Below are positions 16,251-25,058 of a DNA stretch of 64,000 bases, one piece after another (the first letter of the stretch is position 1; each line of letters opens with the position of its first letter). Below the pieces are notes generated by a model. It did no database searches. It was given only the letters and a program-made list of their open reading frames with translations, and was not told where the DNA came from. Made by a program: the position numbers and the translations under genes. The stretch is from Bryobacteraceae bacterium. Its GTDB lineage: Bacteria; Acidobacteriota; Terriglobia; Bryobacterales; Bryobacteraceae. The DNA lies in the NCBI GenBank assembly GCA_023384675.1, contig JAHDVK010000030.1:1-64000 (forward strand), in the 5' to 3' direction.

Positions 16251-16982
16251 TTACTCTTCGAAGAGTTGCATTCGCTCCGCAGGGCCGGAAAGCAACGCCA
16301 GAGCGGCGGAAATGATCCGCGTCTGCAGCGGCGCATCGAGGGGCGCGCCCAGGGGATAGCCCAGCGGACGGTCCACCAATAGAACGCGGGGCGGGTCCAC
16401 CCGGCGGGTGACCTGCTCGAGATTGCTCACCGACACGGTGGCGATGCCCGCTCGCTCAATCACGCTTTGAATCAGCCCGACCGACTGATGGCACATCGGT
16501 CACACGGGCGTCAGCAGCACGCCATCCACCTTGGCGGAGCGAAGCCGTTCCGCGGCGGCGGGCGCCGTTTCACGCATCAGGGCCCCCGGCGCGGTGATCG
16601 ACCCCATGAAGCTGAAATGCTCCGGCGCAACCTCGCCGATGACGCCGTCGGCGGCCAGTTCCCGCAATCGTTCCAGCGGCAAGGCCAGGTTCGAATCCGC
16701 CTGGATGCCCGAAGCGTCGAAGGCATCGCTCTTGTGCCCCATCAGCAGGCTGCGCGGACCGGTATCGGATGGGATCACCCGAAAGCTGCAGTCCCCACCC
16801 CGGATGGAATGATCGAAGGGCGCTTGCCCCGGCAGGTAGTAGCCCGCGGTGGTCACGACGGCGATGCGTGCCTCAGACAGCGGCTTGGCGAGGCGCATTC
16901 CCGGCCGCCAGTCAATGCGGCGATACGGGTAAGCTTCCATGAACAGCCTATAGGCCAGTTTGAGATCGGAGAGTTGAGCCAT
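16251..16982 (-). CDS. selenoprotein of the glycine/sarcosine/betaine (GrdB/PrdB-like) reductase family, in-frame UGA = Sec161
   Basis: Two open frames of 160 and 81+ residues are in the same phase, separated only by a UGA at 16502-16500. Read as selenocysteine, it gives DGVLLTPV-U-PMCHQSVGLIQ, the UxxC/UPxCHQ redox motif of the selenoprotein B family (the D-proline/glycine reductase subunit relatives). The 243-residue total is the normal size for the short family members. A stem-loop with a GGUC-type apical loop lies immediately downstream (separate entry). It starts 3 bp after the TIGR04283 gene and 14 bp before DUF547. A protein truncated at 160 residues would lose the redox motif. No selA/B/C/D gene is in the window. 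Confidence 0.85.
16471..16489 (-). promoter_or_regulatory. putative bacterial SECIS stem-loop for Sec161
   Basis: On the mRNA, 10 bases after the UGA, AUCAGUC pairs with GGCUGAU (7 bp with one U-G) around the loop GGUCG. The distance from UGA to loop (17 bases) and the GGU-containing apical loop fit SelB-recognised bacterial SECIS elements such as that of fdhF. Confidence 0.65.
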
Positions 16983-16985
16983 ATT

Positions 16986-17675
16986 TCAGGGTGTTCCGGC
17001 GCGCCGGACGGGTGCGTAGTATCTGCCCAGCGTCTTCGGCGCCACCCCCATCCAGTAGAGCGACTGCAGGACGGACCAGCGCGTGAATGTCCTCAGCAGG
17101 CTCTTTTCCTGGAACCGCCGGCAGGAGGTCACCACCTTCTCCGGCAGCCGCGCGAACCGGCCTGACTTCCGCATTTTTGCGATCAGATCCACATCTTCAA
17201 ACAGCGGATAGGGCCGAAAGCCCCCCAACGCGAAGTAGGTCTCACGGCGCAGAAAGATCGTCGAATCCCCATAATAGAGCCGCAGCGGACCAGCAAGCGG
17301 CTGTACGGCGTTCATGACACGCGAACTCCTCGCATCGCCATCGAAGCTCAGAGTGAATGTGCCGCCCACCACTCCTGGGTTCGCCAGGGTCTCCAGGACC
17401 CGCTCCGATGCCCGTGGACCCACGCGCGTGTCGGCATGGACGAACCAAAGCACCTCTCCTTCCGCCGCGAGCGCCCCAGCGTGCAATTGCGGGCCTCGAC
17501 CGCGCTCACACTTCACCACGCGCGCGCCCGCTGACCGGGCAATCTCTGTCGTCCGGTCCAAACTGCCCCCGTCGGCGACGATGATCTCCGCCACGCCCGG
17601 CAGATCTTGCAGCGCCTCCAGCGTCGGCGAAATCGCGGCCTCCTCGTTGAGGGCTGGTATCACAACCGAAATCAT
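16986..17675 (-). CDS. TIGR04283-type family 2 glycosyltransferase
   Basis: The product of about 229 residues begins MISVVIPALNEEAAISPTLEAL, the canonical GT2 start. It contains EIIVADGGSLDRT (DGGS nucleotide-binding motif), GRGPQLHAGALAAEGEVLWFVHADTRV (HADT metal-binding variant), FGDST-like YYGDSTIFLRRETYFALGGF and FEDVDLIAKMRKSGR. These are hallmarks of TIGR04283, annotated as arsenosugar biosynthesis glycosyltransferase. An upstream GTG-like start is possible at 17723, but ATG 17675 fits the family. It is the first gene of the operon with the selenoprotein and DUF547. Its actual acceptor is unknown. Confidence 0.88.
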   Translation of the reverse strand: MISVVIPALNEEAAISPTLEALQDLPGVAEIIVADGGSLDRTTEIARSAGARVVKCERGRGPQLHAGALAAEGEVLWFVHADTRVGPRASERVLETLANPGVVGGTFTLSFDGDARSSRVMNAVQPLAGPLRLYYGDSTIFLRRETYFALGGFRPYPLFEDVDLIAKMRKSGRFARLPEKVVTSCRRFQEKSLLRTFTRWSVLQSLYWMGVAPKTLGRYYAPVRRAGTP

Positions 17676-17765
17676 TCCCAATCTTCTCAATTCGTCCGCG
17701 GCCCCAACTCCGTAACGGCGCAAGCTACGAGGCTCCCGCGCCCGGACCTGCTCGAAATCGTTTGC

Positions 17766-17791
17766 GTTACCAATTATGGCGTACCGCCGAA
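17766..17791 (+). promoter_or_regulatory. sigmaF-type ECF promoter for the TonB receptor at 17940
   Basis: GTTACC (17766-17771), 16 bases, CGAA (17788-17791), in the 264-bp divergent intergenic region and about 150 bp before ATG 17940. It is the same motif as at the bufferin-type operon, so this receptor is probably in that regulon. Confidence 0.65.
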
Positions 17792-17939
17792 CCCTACCTC
17801 ACAACGCAAGCCCAATCAGGCTTGCCTGCCAGTTCAGGGGTTGACTCGTGATGTTTCCCTCTTTGGGAAGCGGAACGAAGTGTGTCCGTTCGCGGGCCTC
17901 CCCTGAACCTCTGAAATCGCTGATAGAGAGGTTCTCACG

Positions 17940-20900
17940 ATGCAAAGCCGCATCCTTCTAACTCTCGCGCTTCCCTTGCTCCTTACGGCGCAGGAATACC
18001 GCTCCACCGTATCCGGAACAGTGTCAGATCCCTCGGGCGCCTCTGTTCCCAACGTGAAGATCCAGGTCACGGAGAGAAACACCGGCGCCCGGTATGAAAC
18101 CGTCTCCGGCCCTTCGGGCGACTACAGCCTTCCTTTTCTGCCTCCGGGCCCTTACACCCTAACAGCGGAAGTGGACGGCTTCAAGAAATCAACGCAGGAG
18201 GGCATTAACGTCACCACGAACCAGCGCCTGACGGTGAACATCGCGTTGCAAATCGGCAGCCAGGTGGAGACTGTCACGGTCACCGCCGATGCCACCATGC
18301 TACAGACCGCCACTGCCAGCGTCGGTCAATCCATCAGCGAGAACCAGATCGCTTCGCTTCCCATGAACGGCCGGACCCCTCTCACCCTCGCCCAGCTTTC
18401 TTTCGGCGTCACTCCCTCCTCTGACCCACGCTTCACCCGCCCCTTCGATAACGCCGGCCCTTCCGGCTTTTCAATGGGCGGCGGACAGGCGCGATCCAAT
18501 GAACTTCTGCTTGACGGCGCACCCGATATGACCCGCAACCGCCGGGTCGCGTACAATCCGCCCGTCGACGCCGTGCAGGAAATCAAGGTCGAAGCCTTCC
18601 AGCCCGACGCCGCTTACGGCAGCACCGGCGGCGGCACGGTCAATGTCGTCATGAAGGGCGGCACCAATGAACTCCACGGCTCGCTGTACGAGTTCCACCA
18701 GAACCAGCGTCTCAAGGCCACCCCCTTCTTCACCAACGCCGCCGGCCAGACCAAGCCCGTCACCCGCTTCAATCAATACGGCGTCACCGTGGGCGGACCG
18801 GTCGTGCTGCCCAAGATTGTCGACGGCCGCAACCGCCTCTTCTTCTTCTTCGGCTCCGAAGGCATCCGCCAGTCTGAACCCGAACCGGCCTTCTCCACTG
18901 TGGCTACCGCCGCTCAGCGTCAGGGTAACTTCTCACAGCTCCTCACCGTCGGATCGGCCTACCAGCTCTATGACCCCACCACGGGCGTCCGCGAAGGCAG
19001 CCGCATCCGCCGCCAGCCTTTCGCCAACAACATCATTCCCACCTCGAGGCTGAATCCCATCTCGCAGCGCTTCCTCGAGTTCATCCCACAACCGAACGTC
19101 ACCGGCGGCCCCGCTGACGGCACCAATAATTTCTTCAGCAACATGGTTCGCTCCGACGTCTTCAGCTCCTTCATGGGCCGCATCGACCTCAACGTCAGCG
19201 ACCGCCACAAGCTCTTCCTCTCCGGCCGCTACAACGACCGCATCGAGAACCGCGGCAACCGCTTCGATAACATCGCCACCGGCAACAATCTGCTCCGCCA
19301 GAACTGGGGCGTCACCCTGGATGATGTCTACACATTCACCCCAACCTTGATTCTCAACACCCGCCTGAATTGGACGCGCTTTGTCGAGGGCGGCATCCGC
19401 CAAAGCGACGGGTTCGACTTCACCTCCCTCGGGCTGCCCGCCTCTCTTCAGGGCTCCAGCGCCAGGAACGTAATGCCCATCGTCGACTTCTCCAACTTCA
19501 CCGACATCGGCCACAGCGGCGGTGACCGGACCCCCTTCGACTCGTATCAGATCTTCCTCGCTGCCACCAAGATCTACGGCCGGCACACCTTCAAATTCGG
19601 TACGGACCTTCGCACCCAGCGGGAAAGCTCCAACAACTTCGGCAACTCCTCCGGCGCCTTCACCTTCGCCCAGAACTGGCTGCGCGGCCCGCTCGACAAC
19701 GCACCCAACGCCCCGCTCGGCCAGGACCTCGGCGCCTTCCTCCTCGGCCTGCCCACCGGCGGCAGCTTCGATGTCAATGCCACCCGCACCCAGAGCAACA
19801 AGTACGCCTCGTTCTTTGTTCAGGACGATTGGCGCGTTTCCCCCACACTCTCCTTCAACTTCGGACTCCGATACGAAAAGGAAACCGGTACCATCGAGCG
19901 GCACAACCGCGCTGTTCGCGGCTTTGATCCCTCTGCCGGCCTCGCTGTTACCAACGCTGCCCGTGCCGCGTACGCAGCCAACCCCTCGGCACTGCTACCG
20001 GCCAGTCAGTTCAACCCCGTCGGCGGCCTCCTCTTCGCGGACCCCGATAACCGGCGCATTTTTGAAACCCCTTCAAACGTCTTCAGCCCTCGCTTCGGCT
20101 TCTCCTGGAGCCCGTCTGTCCTTGGCTCGAAGACTGTCTTCCGCGGCGGCGCTGGCGTCTTTTATCAGACCTTCGGTACCTTCGGCATCCAGCAGCCCGG
20201 CTTCAGCCAGCGCACCCCGCTGGTGGCTACTCTCGACAACTTCCTTACCCCATCCGCCAGCCTTTCCGATCCCTTCCTTAGCGGCATCCTTCAGCCCTCG
20301 GGCGCAACCGCCGGCGTCAACACCTTCCTGGGCCAGAACGCTCGCTTCGTGAAGAGCGAACTCGATCAGCCCTACACCGTCCGCTGGAACTTCAACATCC
20401 AGCGAGAACTCGCAAACAACCTGCTGCTGGAAGTCGGCTATATCGGCTCGGTCGCCCGCCGCATCCCCGTCGACCGCAACGTGAACTTCTTCCCGGCCGA
20501 GTTCCTCTCCACCTCTCCTGTCCGGGATCAAGCGAACATCGACCGCCTGACCGCCGTCGTCGCCAATCCCTTCCGCGGCCTGCTTCCCGGTACCGGCCTC
20601 AATGGCAGCACCATCTCCATCGAACAACTCCTCCGGCCTCACCCGCAGTTCTCCGGCACAGGCGGCGTCCGCGAAGACGCCCAGACCGTCGGGTACTCCA
20701 ACTTCCACATGTTCCAGGTACGCCTCGACCGCCGCTTCGCCAATGGACTCCAGTTCCTCACCAACTTCCAATGGTCGAAGATGCAGGAAGCGACGAACTA
20801 CCTCTTCGAGTCCGCCCCCACCCTCAACCGGCGCATCGCCGGCGAAGACCGGCCCCTGCGGCTCGTCTTCTCGGGCACCTACGAATTGCCCTTCGGCCGT

Positions 20901-21368
20901 GGCAAGCGCTTCGGTTCCGGCGTGGGCTCCTGGACCGACCGCGTGATCGGCGGCTGGCAGATCAACGGCATCTACACCGCCCAATCCGGACCAACTGTCA
21001 CCTTCGGCAACTCCATCTTCTTCGGCGGCGACCTCGACTGGGACAACCGCAACGTGGCGCGCGTCTTCAATACTTCGCTCTTTGAGACAAATGCCACCCG
21101 CCAGCTCAACCGCAATCAGCGCACCCTCCCCGAAGTGTTCTCCGCTTACCGCGCCGACATTATCAATAATGTCGACCTCTCGGTGATCAAGAACATTCCG
21201 CTCGTCGAACGAGTCAAACTCCAGTTCCGCGCGGAATCCTTCAATGCCTTCAACCGCGCCTCCTTCAACGGACCCAACATGGACCCCGTCAACCGCAATT
21301 TCGGAGTGATCACCTCCACGGCCAACCTGCCTCGTACCTTTCAGTTGGCCCTCCGGCTGACTTTCTGA
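17940..21368 (+). CDS. TonB-dependent receptor, Oar-like
   Basis: The 1142-residue receptor has a short signal peptide (MQSRILLTLALPLLLTAQ) and a carboxypeptidase-regulatory domain (VSGTVSDPSGASVPNVKIQVTERNTG...LPPGPYTLTAEVDGFKK, about 22-105). The plug includes QIASLPMNGRTPLTLAQLSFGV, and the beta barrel of about 900 residues ends FQLALRLTF. Codon use is richer in C-ending codons than in the other two receptors. The ligand is unknown. It is monocistronic: a sigmaF-type promoter lies upstream and a strong terminator downstream, which ties it to the metal/thiol-stress regulon rather than to polysaccharide uptake (inference). Confidence 0.92.
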   Translation: MQSRILLTLALPLLLTAQEYRSTVSGTVSDPSGASVPNVKIQVTERNTGARYETVSGPSGDYSLPFLPPGPYTLTAEVDGFKKSTQEGINVTTNQRLTVNIALQIGSQVETVTVTADATMLQTATASVGQSISENQIASLPMNGRTPLTLAQLSFGVTPSSDPRFTRPFDNAGPSGFSMGGGQARSNELLLDGAPDMTRNRRVAYNPPVDAVQEIKVEAFQPDAAYGSTGGGTVNVVMKGGTNELHGSLYEFHQNQRLKATPFFTNAAGQTKPVTRFNQYGVTVGGPVVLPKIVDGRNRLFFFFGSEGIRQSEPEPAFSTVATAAQRQGNFSQLLTVGSAYQLYDPTTGVREGSRIRRQPFANNIIPTSRLNPISQRFLEFIPQPNVTGGPADGTNNFFSNMVRSDVFSSFMGRIDLNVSDRHKLFLSGRYNDRIENRGNRFDNIATGNNLLRQNWGVTLDDVYTFTPTLILNTRLNWTRFVEGGIRQSDGFDFTSLGLPASLQGSSARNVMPIVDFSNFTDIGHSGGDRTPFDSYQIFLAATKIYGRHTFKFGTDLRTQRESSNNFGNSSGAFTFAQNWLRGPLDNAPNAPLGQDLGAFLLGLPTGGSFDVNATRTQSNKYASFFVQDDWRVSPTLSFNFGLRYEKETGTIERHNRAVRGFDPSAGLAVTNAARAAYAANPSALLPASQFNPVGGLLFADPDNRRIFETPSNVFSPRFGFSWSPSVLGSKTVFRGGAGVFYQTFGTFGIQQPGFSQRTPLVATLDNFLTPSASLSDPFLSGILQPSGATAGVNTFLGQNARFVKSELDQPYTVRWNFNIQRELANNLLLEVGYIGSVARRIPVDRNVNFFPAEFLSTSPVRDQANIDRLTAVVANPFRGLLPGTGLNGSTISIEQLLRPHPQFSGTGGVREDAQTVGYSNFHMFQVRLDRRFANGLQFLTNFQWSKMQEATNYLFESAPTLNRRIAGEDRPLRLVFSGTYELPFGRGKRFGSGVGSWTDRVIGGWQINGIYTAQSGPTVTFGNSIFFGGDLDWDNRNVARVFNTSLFETNATRQLNRNQRTLPEVFSAYRADIINNVDLSVIKNIPLVERVKLQFRAESFNAFNRASFNGPNMDPVNRNFGVITSTANLPRTFQLALRLTF

Positions 21369-21392
21369 TCGGCGACCGTCTCAAACCCGAAA

Positions 21393-21428
21393 GGCCGCCC
21401 GGCACTTCACAGCGCCGGGCGGCCTCTT
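21393..21428 (+). terminator. rho-independent terminator after the TonB receptor
   Basis: A perfect 11-bp stem, GGCCGCCCGGC (21393-21403) with GCCGGGCGGCC (21414-21424), has a 10-base loop and is followed by a short TCTT. The weak T-run makes it slightly atypical. Confidence 0.75.
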
Positions 21429-21456
21429 ACGCTATCCTGCCTTCTGCCCACTCGCA

Positions 21457-22740
21457 ATGCCGATCACCACTGACCGATTGCGGTCCATCGCCGCCGCCGT
21501 CCTCCTGCTCGCGGGAGCACTCCTCATGCGTCCCTTCGGCGACTTTCGCGACCCCACCGTGCTTCCCCCGTTCCTGGCTGGCGCAATGGTGATGAGTATT
21601 GCCTTCCTCCTCGCTCTTCGCTTCCCACCCTCCCAACATTTCTGGTTCTGGGCGCCCCCCATCGCCGCCCGCCTCATCCTGCTCACCATGGCGCCGGGTG
21701 ACGACATCTTTCGCTATATCTGGGAAGGCAGCATTCAACTCTCTGGCCACAGTCCCTATTGCCTCGCCCCGGACCATCCTACCCTCGCCCCTTTGCGCGA
21801 CAACTTCATCTGGCCCCAAGTGGGCCATCCGTCCGTCACAGCCATCTATCCGCCGCTCACTGAATTGTTCTTTCGCGCCGTCGCCGCCGTGTCCCCTAGC
21901 GTGTTGGCGATGAAGACCGCCATCACCGTATTCGACCTCCTCGCTTGCGCCCTGCTGTACCGCCAGTTCGGGAGCGGCTCGTCGCTCTACATCTGGAATC
22001 CCCTCGTGATTTACAGCTTCGCCGGCGGCGGCCACTACGACAGCCTGTTCATCCTCTCGCTCGCCGTCGCCTTCCACTTCTGGGAGCGCGGTGATTCGGC
22101 CCGGAACCGGCTGCTCGCCTGCCTCGCCCTCGGCGCAGGGGTCGCATTGAAATGGCTCAGCCTGCCGCTGCTGCTCTGGGCGCTCTGGCGAACTCTCCAG
22201 ATCGATGGCTTGCCTCGCGCAGCACAGACGGCTGCTGCCGCCGCAACCCCGTTCGCGATCTCCTTCCCGCTCGTCGCCAACGGCCAATGGCTTTGCCCGC
22301 TCGCGCCGCCTACGTTCGCCCACTCGGCCCGCAGCGCCGAGGCTCTGCCCGCCCTCCTCGGCGCCCTGCTTCCCGCCCGCCATCCGCTCGATTCCAACGT
22401 GGCCTATCTGCTTTTGTTTTTCGGACTGGCGTTCTTCCTCTTGCGCCGCCTTCGAGGCATTCGCACGGCTGCGTACGCGAGTTTCGCCGCGGCCCTGCTC
22501 ACCACACCCATGTTCCATGCGTGGTATGCCACGTGGCTCCTGCCCGCCGCCGCCGGGCTGCGGCGCAGCGCCGCGGCCGCTCTGAGCATATCCTCGTTTG
22601 CTTACTTCTGGCTCCACGTCCACATCGCGGAGCCTGGGGGCGCATGGCGGCAGTCCCCACTCGAGAAGGCCCTGCTCTGGGGACCCTTCCTGGGCGCTCT
22701 GCTGTGGGATCATCTCCGTGAACGAAGGCGGAATCGATGA
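21457..22740 (+). CDS. GT-C/GT87-like polyprenol-dependent mannosyltransferase-type membrane protein
   Basis: The 427-residue protein has about ten transmembrane segments. An acidic loop after TM3, APGDDIFRYIWEGSIQLSGHSPY (about 78-100), is typical of DUF2029/GT-C glycosyltransferases that use polyprenyl-phosphate sugars; the DD pair is the probable catalytic site. Further motifs are YPPLTELFFR and WNPLVIYSFAGGGHYDSLFILSL. It is the first gene of a pair with the DUF2064 gene (ATGA overlap). Together with the convergent GT2 gene it looks like a small envelope-glycan module. The sugar specificity cannot be read. Confidence 0.82.
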   Translation: MPITTDRLRSIAAAVLLLAGALLMRPFGDFRDPTVLPPFLAGAMVMSIAFLLALRFPPSQHFWFWAPPIAARLILLTMAPGDDIFRYIWEGSIQLSGHSPYCLAPDHPTLAPLRDNFIWPQVGHPSVTAIYPPLTELFFRAVAAVSPSVLAMKTAITVFDLLACALLYRQFGSGSSLYIWNPLVIYSFAGGGHYDSLFILSLAVAFHFWERGDSARNRLLACLALGAGVALKWLSLPLLLWALWRTLQIDGLPRAAQTAAAAATPFAISFPLVANGQWLCPLAPPTFAHSARSAEALPALLGALLPARHPLDSNVAYLLLFFGLAFFLLRRLRGIRTAAYASFAAALLTTPMFHAWYATWLLPAAAGLRRSAAAALSISSFAYFWLHVHIAEPGGAWRQSPLEKALLWGPFLGALLWDHLRERRRNR

Positions 22741-23399
22741 GCGAGACACTCCCAGTGCCCCGGATCATCTTGTTTGCCAAGGCCCCGATTCCCGGCCGCG
22801 TCAAGACGCGCCTTCACAGCGTGTTGACCCCATCAGCAGCCGCCGCACTTCACGAGGCGATGGTGGAAGACACCCTGTCGCTGCTGTCTTCGTTCTCTCC
22901 TCTCGCCACTGTCGAGTTGCACACCGATGTGCCCACCTCCGCCTGGCCCGGATTCAAGGGTGCGCGCCACTTGCAGTCAGCCGGCGATCTCGGACTCCGC
23001 CTGCTCTCCGCGCTCCAGGGCGCGTTGGAGGCGGGCAGTCCGCTTGCCCTCATCCTGGGCAGCGATTCGCCGGGACTGCCGCCCGGCCACATTGAGCGAC
23101 TGCTCGACTGCCCCGGCGACCTTCGCCTGGGTCCCGCGGCCGACGGCGGCTATTACGCGATCGCCGCCCGGCGGGTTCACTCCGCTATGTTCGCGGGCGT
23201 CCGTTGGTCCTCGCCCCATACTCTGGATGACACCTTGTCTTCCGCCCGCTCTGCTGGCCTTTCGGCTGATACCGGTGACGCGTGGTTCGACATCGATGAG
23301 CCCGCCAGTCTCGCCAGGCTGCACGAACTCACCGGACTGGGGCCTGGAACCAGCGCGTGGCTTGCCGCCTGGCGTACATCCGCAGCAGCGTCAGAATGA
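22737..23399 (+). CDS. DUF2064/TIGR04282 glycosyltransferase-like protein
   Basis: The 220-residue nucleotidyltransferase-fold protein begins PRIILFAKAPIPGRVKTRL, the diagnostic N-terminal loop of TIGR04282 (arsenosugar-type) and CofC-like proteins. It continues with QSAGDLGLRLLSALQGAL, LILGSDSPGLPPGHIERLL and LRLGPAADGGYYAIA. It is full length. It overlaps the GT-C gene by 4 bp, and its last 71 bp overlap, on the opposite strand, the end of the GT2 gene at 23329. Pairing of TIGR04282 here with TIGR04283 at 17 kb suggests one pathway split over two operons. Confidence 0.85.
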   Translation: MSETLPVPRIILFAKAPIPGRVKTRLHSVLTPSAAAALHEAMVEDTLSLLSSFSPLATVELHTDVPTSAWPGFKGARHLQSAGDLGLRLLSALQGALEAGSPLALILGSDSPGLPPGHIERLLDCPGDLRLGPAADGGYYAIAARRVHSAMFAGVRWSSPHTLDDTLSSARSAGLSADTGDAWFDIDEPASLARLHELTGLGPGTSAWLAAWRTSAAASE

Positions 23400-24105
23400 T
23401 CTTCACACCCGCTTTCGTCCCGCCCAACCAGGAGCCGCCGATCTTCGACTCCCCGCCCTGGCGCGGCAGGGAACGCACCGGAATCTCCGCAATTCGTAAA
23501 CCCTCTTCAACGGCTCGCACCTGCATCTCAAGCGTCCAGCCCCAGGAGCGATCCCGCATCCGCAGCCGCTCCAACGCACTCCGCCGGATGAGCCGGAAGG
23601 GACCCATATCCCGGTAGTTCCACCCCCAACCCCATCTCATGCACCGTGTCGCAATGGCGTTGCCGATCCGCTGCGCCAGCGTCACTCCCCCGCCGCGGAC
23701 GCTCTCCCGCGCACCCAGGACGAAATCGAAGTCCGGCGTGAGGCGCAGAAAGTCCGCGATGCGATCCAGGTCATCGCTGCCATCCGCATCGCAGAACAAC
23801 ACCCATTCAACGGCCGCCGGCAGCGCCTGCATCCCGCGCCAGCAAGCCGCACCGTAGCCGCGCCTCGGCTCGACGATCACCATCGCACCCTCAGCCCGTG
23901 CTGCATCCGCCGTCCGGTCCCGGCTCCCGTTGTCCACCACAATCACCCAGCCCAGACCCGCGCGGAGCAAACCGGCTACCACCATGGCGACCGCAGCCTC
24001 TTCATTCAATGCCGGCAGAATTGCTGCAACACGAGAGGCGGGCATCCCTGCCGGCCGCGTATTGGCGTCAATCACCCGCTTCGAGTTGCCTGCCTGGCTC
24101 ATCAC
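23329..24105 (-). CDS. family 2 glycosyltransferase (dolichyl-phosphate mannose synthase-like)
   Basis: The 258-residue GT2 enzyme has VAAILPALNEEAAVAMVVAGLL, VIVVDNGSRDRT, the metal-binding FCDADGSDDLDRI, and the downstream GARESVRGGG and NYRDMGPFRLIRR motifs of the polyprenyl-phosphate glucose/mannose synthase-like subgroup. It may make the lipid-linked sugar donor used by the GT-C enzyme encoded convergently (inference). The true start could be ATG 24105 or a few codons later. Its 3' end overlaps the DUF2064 gene by 71 bp. Confidence 0.87.
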   Translation of the reverse strand: MMSQAGNSKRVIDANTRPAGMPASRVAAILPALNEEAAVAMVVAGLLRAGLGWVIVVDNGSRDRTADAARAEGAMVIVEPRRGYGAACWRGMQALPAAVEWVLFCDADGSDDLDRIADFLRLTPDFDFVLGARESVRGGGVTLAQRIGNAIATRCMRWGWGWNYRDMGPFRLIRRSALERLRMRDRSWGWTLEMQVRAVEEGLRIAEIPVRSLPRQGGESKIGGSWLGGTKAGVKIILTLLRMYARRQATRWFQAPVR

Positions 24106-24240
24106 TTCGCTCTGACGCCCTTATCCGAAAACCGCATGGTAGCCCATCGTCCGCGCGCCAATCAGAATGGCTTCGCATCCCGCCGCGGCAGCAGACCGCC
24201 GATCCTCGCACACCGGATCAATGGTCTCCTTCTTCACGGC

Positions 24241-24903
24241 TCATTTCGCCCTGCTCACTTCAGGATTCGCTATCACGTGGCGAAGAGCTACGTAGGCCCG
24301 AAATGCTTTCTGCTTCACTGCCGCCTCGGTCGAACCCTTGCGCTTGGCCACCTCAGCCGCGGTCATTCCGGCAATTTTCAACAGCCAAATCACTTCGCGC
24401 TGCCCTTCGGGCAGCCCTTTCATCGCCTGGCCGATCACTTCCGCCTCCAGCCTGTTCTGCAGGGATCTACCTGGATCGGGCGAGTGCGGTTCCGGCACCA
24501 ACTCGATGCTGACTTCTCGCCCCGAGGTCCGCCGCCAGCGGCGGGATTGATCCACTCGCGTGTTCCTGGCAATGGACAGGACCCACGGAAGAACCGCTGC
24601 GCCCGGCCGGTAACTCTGACGGGAGGTATGGATCCGCAGCCAACACTCCTGCAACCCGTCCTCGCTCATGCCTTGCTGGGATGCCCTCGCGCGGAAATAC
24701 CGGGTCAGAACCGGATTGACCTCCCGGAAGAGTTCCTCCGCCGCACCTCGCTCGGCCTTCTGGTAGCCGAGCATGGGTTCCGAAAGCTGTCGTTTGGCCA
24801 GACCACCTCCATTCCACCCACCTATTGCAAGTCCCCGCCCACAGCCCAGGCACTGCGTAAGTGATTGAAGACGCGTGCCCACGCACCGCCCAAGATGATC
24901 CAC
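24241..24903 (-). CDS. ECF RNA polymerase sigma factor, paralogue of the sigmaF-like one
   Basis: Region 2 (EELFREVNPVLTRYFRARA...EDGLQECWLRIHTSRQSYRPG...LPWVLSIARNTRVDQSRRW) and region 4 (LPEGQREVIWLLKIAGMTAAEVAKRKGSTEAAVKQKAFRAYVALR) are close to the sigma factor at 11.9 kb. The region 4 recognition helix differs (KRKGSTEA versus ARATGSTAA). The listed start is GTG 24903, but the first 40 residues look non-coding and ATG 24774 may be the real start. No anti-sigma gene is adjacent. It may read the same or a related promoter. Confidence 0.75.
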   Translation of the reverse strand: MDHLGRCVGTRLQSLTQCLGCGRGLAIGGWNGGGLAKRQLSEPMLGYQKAERGAAEELFREVNPVLTRYFRARASQQGMSEDGLQECWLRIHTSRQSYRPGAAVLPWVLSIARNTRVDQSRRWRRTSGREVSIELVPEPHSPDPGRSLQNRLEAEVIGQAMKGLPEGQREVIWLLKIAGMTAAEVAKRKGSTEAAVKQKAFRAYVALRHVIANPEVSRAK

Positions 24904-25058
24904 GGGTTTTGCTGCTCCACGATGAGTCGTGTTTGCCCACGAAATCCCGTCGCCGGCAGAACGGCTCCGCCACGAGTTCCCCCGCCTGGACCGAGACCGG
25001 CCCGTGGATTTGCCTCCTCCATCGGGGCGGATCCCGGCGCAGCAGCCTCCCTTGGGAT

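Noticed and set aside
16500-16502. Ordinary stop codon ending a 160-residue protein
   Set aside because: The frame continues with the diagnostic UPMCHQ motif and full family length, plus a SECIS-like hairpin.
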